From the NCBI RefSeq assembly GCF_000648235.2, contig NZ_AP017977.1, positions 992,001 through 1,056,000 on the forward strand: a DNA stretch of 64,000 bases. Reading direction: 5' to 3'. This stretch comes from Neochlamydia sp. S13. Its GTDB lineage: Bacteria > Chlamydiota > Chlamydiia > Chlamydiales > Parachlamydiaceae. The notes under the pieces are model-generated. The model was not told where the DNA came from, did not search any database, and saw nothing but the letters and a program-made list of their open reading frames with translations. The stretch's first letter is position 1; each line of letters begins with the position of its first letter. The translations under genes were made by a program, and so were the position numbers. Shown here one piece after another: positions 49,435 to 58,322 of the stretch.

Positions 49435-52014
49435 ATGTCGTATACGAAAAATGAGGTGATTATCCCTCGTAATGTCGAAGATGAAATGAAAGACAGCTAT
49501 TTGCGTTATTCGATGTCTGTGATTATTTCACGCGCATTACCAGATGTTCGCGATGGATTAAAGCCTTCTCAGCGCCGTATTCTTTATGCGATGCGGCAGC
49601 TAAACTTGTCGCCGGGAGCCAAACATCGTAAATGCGCAAAAATATCAGGGGATACTTCAGGGGACTACCATCCTCATGGTGAAATGGTCATCTACCCCAC
49701 TTTAGTGCGTATGGCGCAAGGCTGGGTGATGCGCTACACTTTAATTGATGGCCAAGGGAACTTCGGTTCGATTGATGGAGACCCTCCTGCTGCCATGCGT
49801 TATACAGAAGCACGACTCACTCATGCTTCTATGCAATTAATGGAAGATTTGGATAAAGATACGGTAGATCATGTTCCTAACTATGATGAGACCAAGAAAG
49901 AACCGGTCGTTTTTCCTGCTAAATTTCCTAACTTGCTATGTAATGGTTCTTCAGGAATTGCGGTGGGTATGGCCACTAACATACCGCCCCATAATCTTAA
50001 CGAGTTAATTACAGCAACTTTACTCGTGCTAGACCAACCGATGACTTCTATCGAAGAAATCATGCAAATAATGCCCGGGCCCGATTTTCCTACAGGGGGA
50101 ATTATTTGTGGATATCGGGGAGTGAAAGAAGCTTTTCATACAGGCCATGGTAAAATCATTTTACGGGGTGTCATCCGTGTAGAAGAAATGGAAGATAACC
50201 CGGACCGCCAGCGCTTAGTCATCGATGAAATTCCTTATAATCTTAATAAATCCCGTTTAATTGAACAGATTGCAGACCTGATCAATAGTAAGACTTTGGC
50301 AGGAGTATCTGATTTACGCGATGAATCCGATAAAGATGGGATGCGGATTGTGCTAGAGCTGAAACGAAATGAAGTCCCTGATGTGACCATCAATCAGCTT
50401 TATAAATTCAGCGATATGGAAACTACTTTTGGATGCCATATGTTGGCCTTGGATAAAGGTCTACCGCGCATTATGAATGTAAAAAATATCATTAGCGCCT
50501 GGATTGAACATCGCATAGAAGTTATCCGCCGTCGTACCCGTTTTGAATTGGCTAAAGCTGAAGCACGCGCTCATATCTTGGAAGGTTATTTAAAAGCTAT
50601 CGATCATTTGGATGAAGTTGTGAGATTGATCCGTGCTAGCAATAACCGTGAAGAGGCTAAACAATCTTTAATTGAGAGATTTGCCTTTTCAGATAAGCAA
50701 GCCACGGCAATTTTGGATTTACGTTTATATCAACTGACGGCTTTAGAGCATGACAAAATTAATGAAGAGTACCAGAGTTTACTAGAGAAAATAAACTATT
50801 TTAAAGCTGTGCTTGCAAGCGAACTCATGGTCCGTCAAATTATTAAAGATGAACTGAACGAAATTCAAGAAAAGCATAAGTCTCCCCGTAAGACTCAGAT
50901 TATCGCGGCCGAAAGCGAGATGAACATGGAAGATCTGATTGCTAATGAGCCTGTGATCATCACTATTTCGGAAGATGACTACATTAAACGTATGCCTATG
51001 GATACCTTCCGTGAACAAAGGAGAGGGGGCCAAGGGGTTGCAGGTATGCAGATGAAGCGTGAGGACGATACCATTAAAGGCTTGTATGTTGCCACCATGC
51101 ACGACTACCTATTAATTTTTACAAATCTAGGGCGTTGCTATTGGATAAAAGTCTGGCAGATACCAGAATCGAGTCGTAAATCTAAAGGTAAACCGCTCGT
51201 TAACTTGCTAGAAGATATTCAACCTAATGAAAAGATTGCCACCATCATGCGTGTTTCTTCTTTTGATGAGCAAGCCTGCATATTGATGGCTACACGTAAA
51301 GGCGTGGTTAAAAAATCTGAGCTTAGCCACTTCAGCAATCCACGTCGTAAAGGTATATGGGCGTTAGATGTGGATGAAGGTGACGAGGTGGTAGCAGCTC
51401 GCTTAGTAAAAGAAGAGTATCAAGTGATGATATTTACCCATAGGGGTATGGCAGTTCGCTTTGCTGAGGATAAGGTTAGGCCCATGGGTCGTATGGCTCG
51501 AGGGGTAAAAGGAGTTAGCCTAAGAGAAGAGAATGATTATGTCGTCAGCTGTGAAGTCGTAAAGGGGGATGAAACCATTCTGGTCGTTTGTGAGAATGGC
51601 TTTGGCAAGCGCTCCCTCGTAGAAGATTTTAGGCAAACAAATCGTGGCGGCGTGGGAGTGCGTTCAATTGTGACTAGCGAGCGGAACGGAAATGTAGTAG
51701 GCGCTCTTTGCGTAGCGGATACGGATGGGATGGTCATGATGACAGCAAGTGGGCAAGCTATCCGTATTAGTATGCGTGAATTACGCGTGCTTGGACGTAA
51801 TACGCAAGGAGTTAGACTAGCCAACTTACGTGATAATGATTATCTTGTCGCTATTCAGAAAGTGAAAAGTGCAGAAGAAAGTATAGAAGATGCTAGCGTA
51901 GGTGTAGCCATAGAAGAAGAAAGTCTTGATGGGGTAGCAACAGGAACAGAAATTGATTTAGAAGGCCCTACTCATATTGATACAGAAACTTTGGAAGAAA
52001 ATAATAGCCTATGA
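49435..52014 (+). CDS. gyrA: DNA gyrase subunit A
   Basis: Breakage-reunion subunit (859 aa). The catalytic Tyr is in AAMRYTEARLTH (about residue 123). The GyrA box QRRGGQG near residue 530 shows it is a true gyrase rather than topoisomerase IV. The quinolone region reads HPHGEMVIYPTLVRMAQ: Met replaces the E. coli Ser83 and Pro replaces Asp87, which predicts natural fluoroquinolone resistance. The end is a long acidic tail. tmk begins inside the last four bases. Confidence 0.96.
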   Translation: MSYTKNEVIIPRNVEDEMKDSYLRYSMSVIISRALPDVRDGLKPSQRRILYAMRQLNLSPGAKHRKCAKISGDTSGDYHPHGEMVIYPTLVRMAQGWVMRYTLIDGQGNFGSIDGDPPAAMRYTEARLTHASMQLMEDLDKDTVDHVPNYDETKKEPVVFPAKFPNLLCNGSSGIAVGMATNIPPHNLNELITATLLVLDQPMTSIEEIMQIMPGPDFPTGGIICGYRGVKEAFHTGHGKIILRGVIRVEEMEDNPDRQRLVIDEIPYNLNKSRLIEQIADLINSKTLAGVSDLRDESDKDGMRIVLELKRNEVPDVTINQLYKFSDMETTFGCHMLALDKGLPRIMNVKNIISAWIEHRIEVIRRRTRFELAKAEARAHILEGYLKAIDHLDEVVRLIRASNNREEAKQSLIERFAFSDKQATAILDLRLYQLTALEHDKINEEYQSLLEKINYFKAVLASELMVRQIIKDELNEIQEKHKSPRKTQIIAAESEMNMEDLIANEPVIITISEDDYIKRMPMDTFREQRRGGQGVAGMQMKREDDTIKGLYVATMHDYLLIFTNLGRCYWIKVWQIPESSRKSKGKPLVNLLEDIQPNEKIATIMRVSSFDEQACILMATRKGVVKKSELSHFSNPRRKGIWALDVDEGDEVVAARLVKEEYQVMIFTHRGMAVRFAEDKVRPMGRMARGVKGVSLREENDYVVSCEVVKGDETILVVCENGFGKRSLVEDFRQTNRGGVGVRSIVTSERNGNVVGALCVADTDGMVMMTASGQAIRISMRELRVLGRNTQGVRLANLRDNDYLVAIQKVKSAEESIEDASVGVAIEEESLDGVATGTEIDLEGPTHIDTETLEENNSL

Positions 52015-52655
52015 CATTATTCATCACAATAGAAGGCGGCGAAGGAGCCGGTAAAACAACTCTTATAGAGAAGTTAGCTGCCGTTTTAACCTCATTTGGG
52101 TACGCTGTAGTGAAAACTCGGGAGCCGGGTGGTTCTCGATTAAGCACTCATATTAGAGAATGGCTTCTTAATAGAAATGCTGATCTACCGATTGGTTATA
52201 AAGCTGAATTGCTGCTGTTTTTAGCAGCGCGTGCCCAACACTTAGAAGAATTAATTAAGCCTGCTCTTGAAAAAGGAAAAGTGGTGCTGTGCGATCGTTT
52301 TAATGATTCTACAATTGTTTATCAAGGCATAGGCCGTGGCTTAGGGATGGACTATGTTAAGCAAATCTGTGAGTGTGTGAGTGAAAATTTAAATCCAGAC
52401 CTTACTTTATTTTTAGATGTTGATCCACAAATTGGTCTTATGCGCACGCGAAAAGCTTCCAAAGAAAATGCAGGACGAGGGGAAGTAGACCGCATTGAAG
52501 CGGAGCGTTTAGATTTCCATAAGCGTGTGCGTCAAGGATTTTTAAGTTTAGCAAGACAATCTCCTGAGCGCATTCAGGTCATTGACGCTAATCAAGCCGA
52601 AGATGCTGTCTTTCGCCAGGCTAAGCAGTGGCTAGAAGAAAAAGTCATCCATTGA
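52011..52655 (+). CDS. tmk: Thymidylate kinase
   Basis: Converts dTMP to dTDP for DNA synthesis. The 214-aa protein has the P-loop ITIEGGEGAGKTTLIEKL, the substrate motif VVLCDRFNDSTIVYQGIGRG and a lid region RTRKASKENAGRGE. Its start (ATGA) overlaps the gyrA stop, indicating coupled translation. It fits the nucleotide/replication cluster. Confidence 0.95.
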   Translation: MTLFITIEGGEGAGKTTLIEKLAAVLTSFGYAVVKTREPGGSRLSTHIREWLLNRNADLPIGYKAELLLFLAARAQHLEELIKPALEKGKVVLCDRFNDSTIVYQGIGRGLGMDYVKQICECVSENLNPDLTLFLDVDPQIGLMRTRKASKENAGRGEVDRIEAERLDFHKRVRQGFLSLARQSPERIQVIDANQAEDAVFRQAKQWLEEKVIH

Positions 52656-52733
52656 AAAACTATAAATTAAATTTATAAATAATAGTTTAATTATATTCCT
52701 TCTTAATACGAGGGTTGTAAGGTAACCTGGGTT

Positions 52734-53738
52734 ATGACAAGCAATATGAGAGAAGTTTTTGACCACATCCTAGGCAATGAGCACGTGAAAGATTATCTAG
52801 TGAATATGGTTCAAAAGCAAGCCATTGGGCATTCTTTATTGTTTGCGGGACCTGAAGGAGCTTGCAAGGATCAATTTGCCTTTTCCTTGGCAAAATTGCT
52901 AATGGGAGAAAACTCTTATTCAAAAATTGATAGAAATGTTCATCCAGATGTTCACATTTACCGTCCTGAAGGTAAAATAGGGATGCATAGTATCGCTTCG
53001 ATGCGTCAATTTTGTGAAGAGGTCTATTTGCCCCCCTATGAAAGCCCTTGGAAAATTTTTATGCTCTATGATGCCGAAAGGATGTTAAATTATAGTGCAA
53101 ATGCTTTACTTAAAACATTTGAGGAACAAGCTTTAAATAGCCTTATTATCTTACTTTCTAGCCATGCGCATGCTCTTCTACCTACCATTTTGTCGCGATG
53201 CCGTACGATTCGTTTTCAATCTCCCAATAAAAATGCTGCTTCCAAGATAAAAGATCCTAGCCGTAACCAAATTTTATCATTATTGGCTGAAGGCAAAATG
53301 ACTACCTATACCAAACTTTCCTCGTATGCATCTCAAATTGCCCATCAAATTGAAGAAATTCAAAAAGTAGAAGAAAAAGCTGGGACAACTGAAATTCAAA
53401 AGATACCGGCCGATCAAATGAACGCTTATCAGAAGAATTTAGTTGAGAAAGAAACAGAAGGTGCGATAGCTATGCAGGTAAATCAGCAGGCTACAGCATT
53501 ATTAAAAAACATTTTATCTTGGTATCGAGATTTACATTTGCTAGATGTGGGAGGACGCTTAGAATTACTAGAAAACCCTGACTTTCATAAACACCTTATC
53601 CAAGCTTATCAACGCGGCGAAATTCTACCGTTAGAGTTCGTTGAGGAAAAAATTAAGAACGTTCAAAAAAGCCTGGAAAGATCGACTTCTTTAAGCTATT
53701 GCTTAGAAAGGCTGTTTCTAGAGCTTCAGCTGCTTTAA
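52734..53738 (+). CDS. holB: DNA polymerase III delta' subunit
   Basis: Clamp-loader subunit (334 aa). The P-loop position is degenerate (FAGPEGACKDQFAFSLAKL, with Ala-Cys-Lys-Asp replacing Gly-Lys-Thr), as expected for delta', which does not hydrolyse ATP. The motif ANALLKTFEEQALNSLIILL and SRC (LPTILSRCRTIRF) are typical. The usual zinc-binding Cys cluster is absent. Follows tmk in the same direction. Confidence 0.88.
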   Translation: MTSNMREVFDHILGNEHVKDYLVNMVQKQAIGHSLLFAGPEGACKDQFAFSLAKLLMGENSYSKIDRNVHPDVHIYRPEGKIGMHSIASMRQFCEEVYLPPYESPWKIFMLYDAERMLNYSANALLKTFEEQALNSLIILLSSHAHALLPTILSRCRTIRFQSPNKNAASKIKDPSRNQILSLLAEGKMTTYTKLSSYASQIAHQIEEIQKVEEKAGTTEIQKIPADQMNAYQKNLVEKETEGAIAMQVNQQATALLKNILSWYRDLHLLDVGGRLELLENPDFHKHLIQAYQRGEILPLEFVEEKIKNVQKSLERSTSLSYCLERLFLELQLL

Positions 53739-53844
53739 ATATAGCTCGTGTTTGATAGATGCAAAAGATTTGTTGGCTTCCATCAAAAGAAATTCTCCTT
53801 TTCAAGTAGGACTGAAAAATTCCGAAAGAGGTTTAAGGTAAAAA

Positions 53845-53909
53845 AAAGAGCTTCTTTCATTAATTTCTGTAGAGGAAAGCAGAAATTTTTTACTGAAATG
53901 AAGCTCTTT
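53845..53909. terminator. Long imperfect hairpin at the holB/NACHT junction
   Basis: AAAGAGCTTC pairs with GAAGCTCTTT, with further imperfect pairing (TTTCTG / CAGAAA) inside. It lies between two convergent genes and would serve both as terminator. Confidence 0.7.
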
Positions 53910-53991
53910 AAAGATCCTATTTAAAAGTTGGGTATATTAGCTGGCGTTAAGTTTAAAAAGGGGATATGCTCCTCTCTTGTTTCCTTGTGCT

Positions 53992-56900
53992 TCATCTGTC
54001 ATGGCTAAAAAGCTCCTTAAATTTATATTCCTTAACAATTCTCTTCATGAACTCCTCTAATTCTGCCGGCGACTTCTTTCCTAAAAACTCTAGATATTCT
54101 TGGTAATCCTTATGAATAAAAGACCATCCTTCATTTCTTTGAATTAGGCATTCTTTATAAAATTTTTCCCTGCTCTTAGCTGGTTCAAAAAAATCTTTAA
54201 AGCTATTTCGAATATCGTTTTTTTCCTGTTCTTTAATTCCAATGAAACTTTCGGGTGGCCAAGGAATAAAAGTCCTGTTACAACTTCTCATTTTTAAGGC
54301 TAATTGAACAGAATAAGTCAAATATTTTTCGGGGGCTATATAACTCTCTCCCTCAGTTTTGACACTTGATCGATAAGCTGTTACACAAGCAAAAACATCG
54401 AATAATTCCTTCAAAACAACAAATTTTTTTCTTCCAAAAAATATGCTTTCCAATTCTAGGTCGGGGCATTCGCTTAAGTATTTTTTTACAATAATAGGAA
54501 GAACCTCCACCGTAATTTTTAGGTGAAAAGGATTGGAAATAACCTTCCCTAAAGAAGAGTCTTTTATTGCTTGAAAGTTATCCAAATACTCTTGTTCGGT
54601 CCAAAGAAGGGTTTTATCTTTTTGGCGCTCTGCCACAAATTTTTTTAGATAGGCCACAATTTGGGCTTCGTCAAAGGGAGTAAGACGTAGCCTTTGCAAG
54701 TCTTCACCTTGGGGTTTAAAGCATCTTTTCTTTGCTGTTCCTGTTTTACTGACAAAGATAACCTTGGAAATTTCTTTATCTTTAAATCCATTCGTCACAT
54801 AAATATTAATTTTTTTAGGGTCTTCAAACCGACGAGAAAATCTGTCAAAGTTAATTTCATCATAAGCATCGCAAATCAATAAAATTTTGCGATCCCTTAA
54901 TTGATTGGCTTGACCTCGATCCACTCCATAAAAATCCAGAGTATGTTCCAGAGCTTTATGAATAGGATCCTTTAACTTGGGGAGATAGGTATAAAGAGGA
55001 AAATAACTTTTATGAGAATAGTTCTTTAAAAGCTGATCCGCTAGCATTTTCATAGCAAGTGTTTTCCCTGCCCCACCTTCACCTTCAAGATGAAGAGCAT
55101 AAGCACTCTCATTTCTGAAAAACTCTTTTAATTCTTCTGCCAGAGGTTGCGGGTTAGAGAATTGCCGTTCGGGATCGCTAGCTTTAGGAGAAATATAATA
55201 GGCTCTTTCTTTCTTAAGTTGGTCATCTTTCCTTAATTTTTCTGCAATGCGTTGCATAGTTTCAAAAAGAGGAACTTTTTTAATAGCTTCAGTGAAAAGA
55301 TCGGTTAGTGGAGCAGACTCAAAAGAGGTAATTGGACTTTTATCCATTGGCAAAGCGTTTACAACTCCCTTAGCAAGCTCTCTAATCTCTTGCTGCGGAT
55401 GAGTCGTGCAAGTTAATAAATAACGTTTAGTAATTTCTTGAAGTTGTGTTCTATTCCTCTCTTTCTTTAAGCTAAATGCCTCCTGGGGATTATAATTTTT
55501 CTGCGTGTCATTGGCTTGGTAAATTTGTTTAAAAACCTGAACAGCTACCTTTTTTAACTCAAGGTCGTCTAAAGAAGCAGAAGGGGGAAAATGAAGCACT
55601 TCCCAAAGCAGATTTACAAACCCCATTAGGAAAAAGGGATGATGGAGCGTCTCTTTTTTTTGAATTTCAACATCTGTACTTAAGGCGTTAATGGCTTTGA
55701 CAAAGATATGGGGATATTCAAAAAGCGTATAGCGCACTTTAAAGAGCACATTAAACCAATCCTCAGGAAACCACTTTTCTTTAACTTTTTTTACAATTCC
55801 AGGTCCCTGAAAGGCGAAAGCCTGTTGAAAATCCGCTGGAGCCTCGAAAGCAGAAGCAATATGCCAAGGTTCAAATAGGTCAACCGCATCTGCTATCTTT
55901 GCTACCGCTCTTAGGAAGTAAAAGGTACGAGAGCATACATCTTTAACGATGTCTCCAGTAGTTTGGTCATCTGATATTTTGAGAAAAGAATTTTCCCCAT
56001 ACTTGGCAAGATAAGCCACCTCTAAGTCTTTATCTTTTGTAAATTGGCTAATCGCTTCATAAGCGTTTATGTATATTTCTTTATCGACGCCTTCTACCTC
56101 CTTGATTAACATAGCTTCAATTAGGGCAATGATTACCCTGAGGTGTTGTTTGATTAAAGAATTTTTCTTAGGTTGAGCAGTCGGCGCAAGATTATCTGTT
56201 AAAATTTTCAGCATCTTCCCAAAATGCGTAGGCTCAAGCCTTTCTAAAAACTCTGCTGACATAGAAGAAAGCTGACCAGATTTGTGAAAAGAGATTTCTA
56301 AATTATCCTGATAAATAAATTTTTGAAAATGCACCAAAATGTCTGTCAGTGCGTGTAAAATTTTCTTATCGGTGAGAGGGTTGTCCACAAAATGCGTGAT
56401 CAAACTTTTGAGAATGCGAAATTGATCATAATCCTCCAACTTATCAAATAGTTTGATAACTTCCTTAATCGCCTCTGCTGAAGGCTGCTGAAGCTGGGTA
56501 AAGCTATCCACCATCTTCTTAACAATCTCGTCAATTAAAGGATCTTTAGAGCCTTCACCGGTCAGATAATTAACCAAGTCCTGAGTATTGCGGATAGAGA
56601 ACAAAGGCACAGCTCGGGGAAGTATTTGGGAAGAAGAAATAGATGAAGACGAAGCGACTTGCTGGAATTCCCCTGAGGCGGGAGCTACTTGTTGTGTAAG
56701 CGGGGCTAAAGTAGTCAACCGTAAGCAGGGTCCTTTTGCTTCTTGAGCTAAGTTAACTTGATATTTAGAGTTAAAATCAGGTAAAACATTGTTACGGATA
56801 TCTTTATATCGATAATCCTTAAGAGGTCCTAAGTTGAGGCTAATTTGCACCACATTTCCCTGTTCATCTTTAATATAAGCTGCGCTATTTTCAAGGTTGT

Positions 56901-57360
56901 CAGGGCATAGCTTTAAATAGTATTCTTTTCCCTGGTGGGTCGTGCCTTTAATTCCTATTTCTACCTTAACGGGATATTGTCGATCATAGCTTTCAGCTTC
57001 TAAATTTAACTGTTCAATGCTCTTTTCTTTAGATACTTTTACCGCAGGATGCTGTCGAATCATCAATTCGGAAATTTGCTTTAAGGTAAATTCTTTAGGA
57101 AAATTTATATACTTAACATTCCAATAGTGAGGATGGTGCTTTATCAAACTTGAATCTTTATGTTTAACGCTCGCTATTACATCTTTTTTTTCAGGATGTA
57201 TGCTTACATCGTAGATATATTTTGGTTTATTCGAAATCTGACCAATTAGGCGAAAAATTACTTTAGCAATAGCTTCTCCTTTTGTTGGCGGTAGATGGGT
57301 AGTTATGGGGGTAAAAGTTGGAGACTGCTGGGTGAAAATTGTAGGACTTGTGCTTGTCAT
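53992..57360 (-). CDS. NACHT-domain STAND ATPase (1122 aa)
   Basis: The NACHT ATPase core is at about residues 755-930: Walker A LEGEGGAGKTLAMKMLADQL (about 758-777), Walker B KILLICDAYDEINFDRF (about 826), then KVIFVSKTG, LRLTPFDEAQIVAYLKKF and a C-terminal FIHKDYQEYLEF, a motif usual at the end of NACHT regions. The first 230 residues are of unknown type and the middle (about 270-700) is helical. STAND ATPases switch between monomer and oligomer upon sensing a signal; in bacteria some act in phage defence, in eukaryotes as NLR sensors. No clear secretion signal is seen. Alone on its strand, divergent from the F-box/propeller gene. Confidence 0.85.
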   Translation of the reverse strand: MTSTSPTIFTQQSPTFTPITTHLPPTKGEAIAKVIFRLIGQISNKPKYIYDVSIHPEKKDVIASVKHKDSSLIKHHPHYWNVKYINFPKEFTLKQISELMIRQHPAVKVSKEKSIEQLNLEAESYDRQYPVKVEIGIKGTTHQGKEYYLKLCPDNLENSAAYIKDEQGNVVQISLNLGPLKDYRYKDIRNNVLPDFNSKYQVNLAQEAKGPCLRLTTLAPLTQQVAPASGEFQQVASSSSISSSQILPRAVPLFSIRNTQDLVNYLTGEGSKDPLIDEIVKKMVDSFTQLQQPSAEAIKEVIKLFDKLEDYDQFRILKSLITHFVDNPLTDKKILHALTDILVHFQKFIYQDNLEISFHKSGQLSSMSAEFLERLEPTHFGKMLKILTDNLAPTAQPKKNSLIKQHLRVIIALIEAMLIKEVEGVDKEIYINAYEAISQFTKDKDLEVAYLAKYGENSFLKISDDQTTGDIVKDVCSRTFYFLRAVAKIADAVDLFEPWHIASAFEAPADFQQAFAFQGPGIVKKVKEKWFPEDWFNVLFKVRYTLFEYPHIFVKAINALSTDVEIQKKETLHHPFFLMGFVNLLWEVLHFPPSASLDDLELKKVAVQVFKQIYQANDTQKNYNPQEAFSLKKERNRTQLQEITKRYLLTCTTHPQQEIRELAKGVVNALPMDKSPITSFESAPLTDLFTEAIKKVPLFETMQRIAEKLRKDDQLKKERAYYISPKASDPERQFSNPQPLAEELKEFFRNESAYALHLEGEGGAGKTLAMKMLADQLLKNYSHKSYFPLYTYLPKLKDPIHKALEHTLDFYGVDRGQANQLRDRKILLICDAYDEINFDRFSRRFEDPKKINIYVTNGFKDKEISKVIFVSKTGTAKKRCFKPQGEDLQRLRLTPFDEAQIVAYLKKFVAERQKDKTLLWTEQEYLDNFQAIKDSSLGKVISNPFHLKITVEVLPIIVKKYLSECPDLELESIFFGRKKFVVLKELFDVFACVTAYRSSVKTEGESYIAPEKYLTYSVQLALKMRSCNRTFIPWPPESFIGIKEQEKNDIRNSFKDFFEPAKSREKFYKECLIQRNEGWSFIHKDYQEYLEFLGKKSPAELEEFMKRIVKEYKFKELFSHDR

Positions 57361-57574
57361 AGCTTCCTCCTCATGGTTTGAAAACTAAAATTGCATCCAT
57401 CTTGATTGATGGCCTGCTATTTTGTTTTTTTGAGTTTAAAAAACAACCTTCGCATCTCCATTCTTTATAATTATTTTAAATTATGCAATATTTTTTTGCT
57501 TTAAATAGCTAAGGCGCTTTAAATTTAGCTATAATCTCGCATGAAAATGTATCTCAATATAGGTGACAGGCTTT

Positions 57575-57662
57575 CTAAGAGTGGTTTTTTACCAGGCATG
57601 CCCCTATCTCTTGCCTGGTTCCATTAATTTTTTCACTAGGGCTAGTCTTAACCCACTCTTAG
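57575..57662. ncRNA. Possible structured RNA or element
   Basis: An outer 10-bp perfect stem CTAAGAGTGG / CCACTCTTAG (57575-57584, 57653-57662) encloses an inner perfect 8-bp hairpin ACCAGGCA / TGCCTGGT (57591-57598, 57612-57619) and a small ACTAG / CTAGT hairpin. No target duplication is visible at the ends, so an IS-type origin is less likely. Strand is not known. Confidence 0.4.
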
Positions 57663-58172
57663 CTATCTGTTGCCGACTCTAAGAGAAAAGCTCGTCTTAT
57701 CTTAAAGTAAAAATCTTTATTAGAGTTTAGGTAGATTTGTTAATTAGCTGCCTACTTATTATTTCAGTCATACTTGCCTTAACCAAGTCTGCGGAGTAGT
57801 GGAAAGGGGATAGCCTACCCTCATGCTTGTAACTTTCTCTTATAGCTCCCCAATCCCCCATTTTTAAGAAAAGGATTTTACTACCTTCTTCTACTGCCAT
57901 CGCTTCTTAAGTCCTTGAAAAGTTTAGCCATTACTTAATTATACCCCTAGGCTCGAATATGAAAACTTTTTTAGACATTAGCTAATTAAGGTTTTTTTAA
58001 TAATGTTAAGATTAATTATTTTTTCGCTTTTTAGCCATTTGTTTTTATTGTAGAAGGACCTTATGGGTCTCTAGCTTTATATGCTGCCAAAAGCCCTCCC
58101 AAGAATTAAAGGAATTCAATGAGGTCTAATGGCATAAAAGGTTATGAATAAGAAAGTTCAGTGGATTTGGGT

Positions 58173-58201
58173 TTGACAAAATTTGTGATGAGGTAAAATA
58201 T
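58173..58201 (+). promoter_or_regulatory. Possible promoter of the F-box/propeller gene
   Basis: TTGACA at 58173-58178 is a perfect -35 match. The AT-rich stretch after it gives AAATAT at 17-base spacing (or TAAAAT at 15 and TATAAT at 22). The gene starts about 120 bases later. Confidence 0.35.
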
Positions 58202-58322
58202 ATAATATAAGCTTCATCAATCTGGGCGAGGAGGAATGAAAAAGACAAAAGAGAGTTTGTTAATTTTTTAAAATATTCTAATAACCTGACCTTTTAACCT
58301 GGCTTTTTTAGGAGATAGTTAT

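Larger units (their letters stand above)
57361..58322. other. Divergent intergenic region, 962 bp
   Basis: Lies between the NACHT gene and the F-box/propeller gene. Besides the structured 57575-57662 element and a possible promoter near 58173, I see no gene or RNA. It is unusually long for a region containing only two promoters. Confidence 0.5.
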
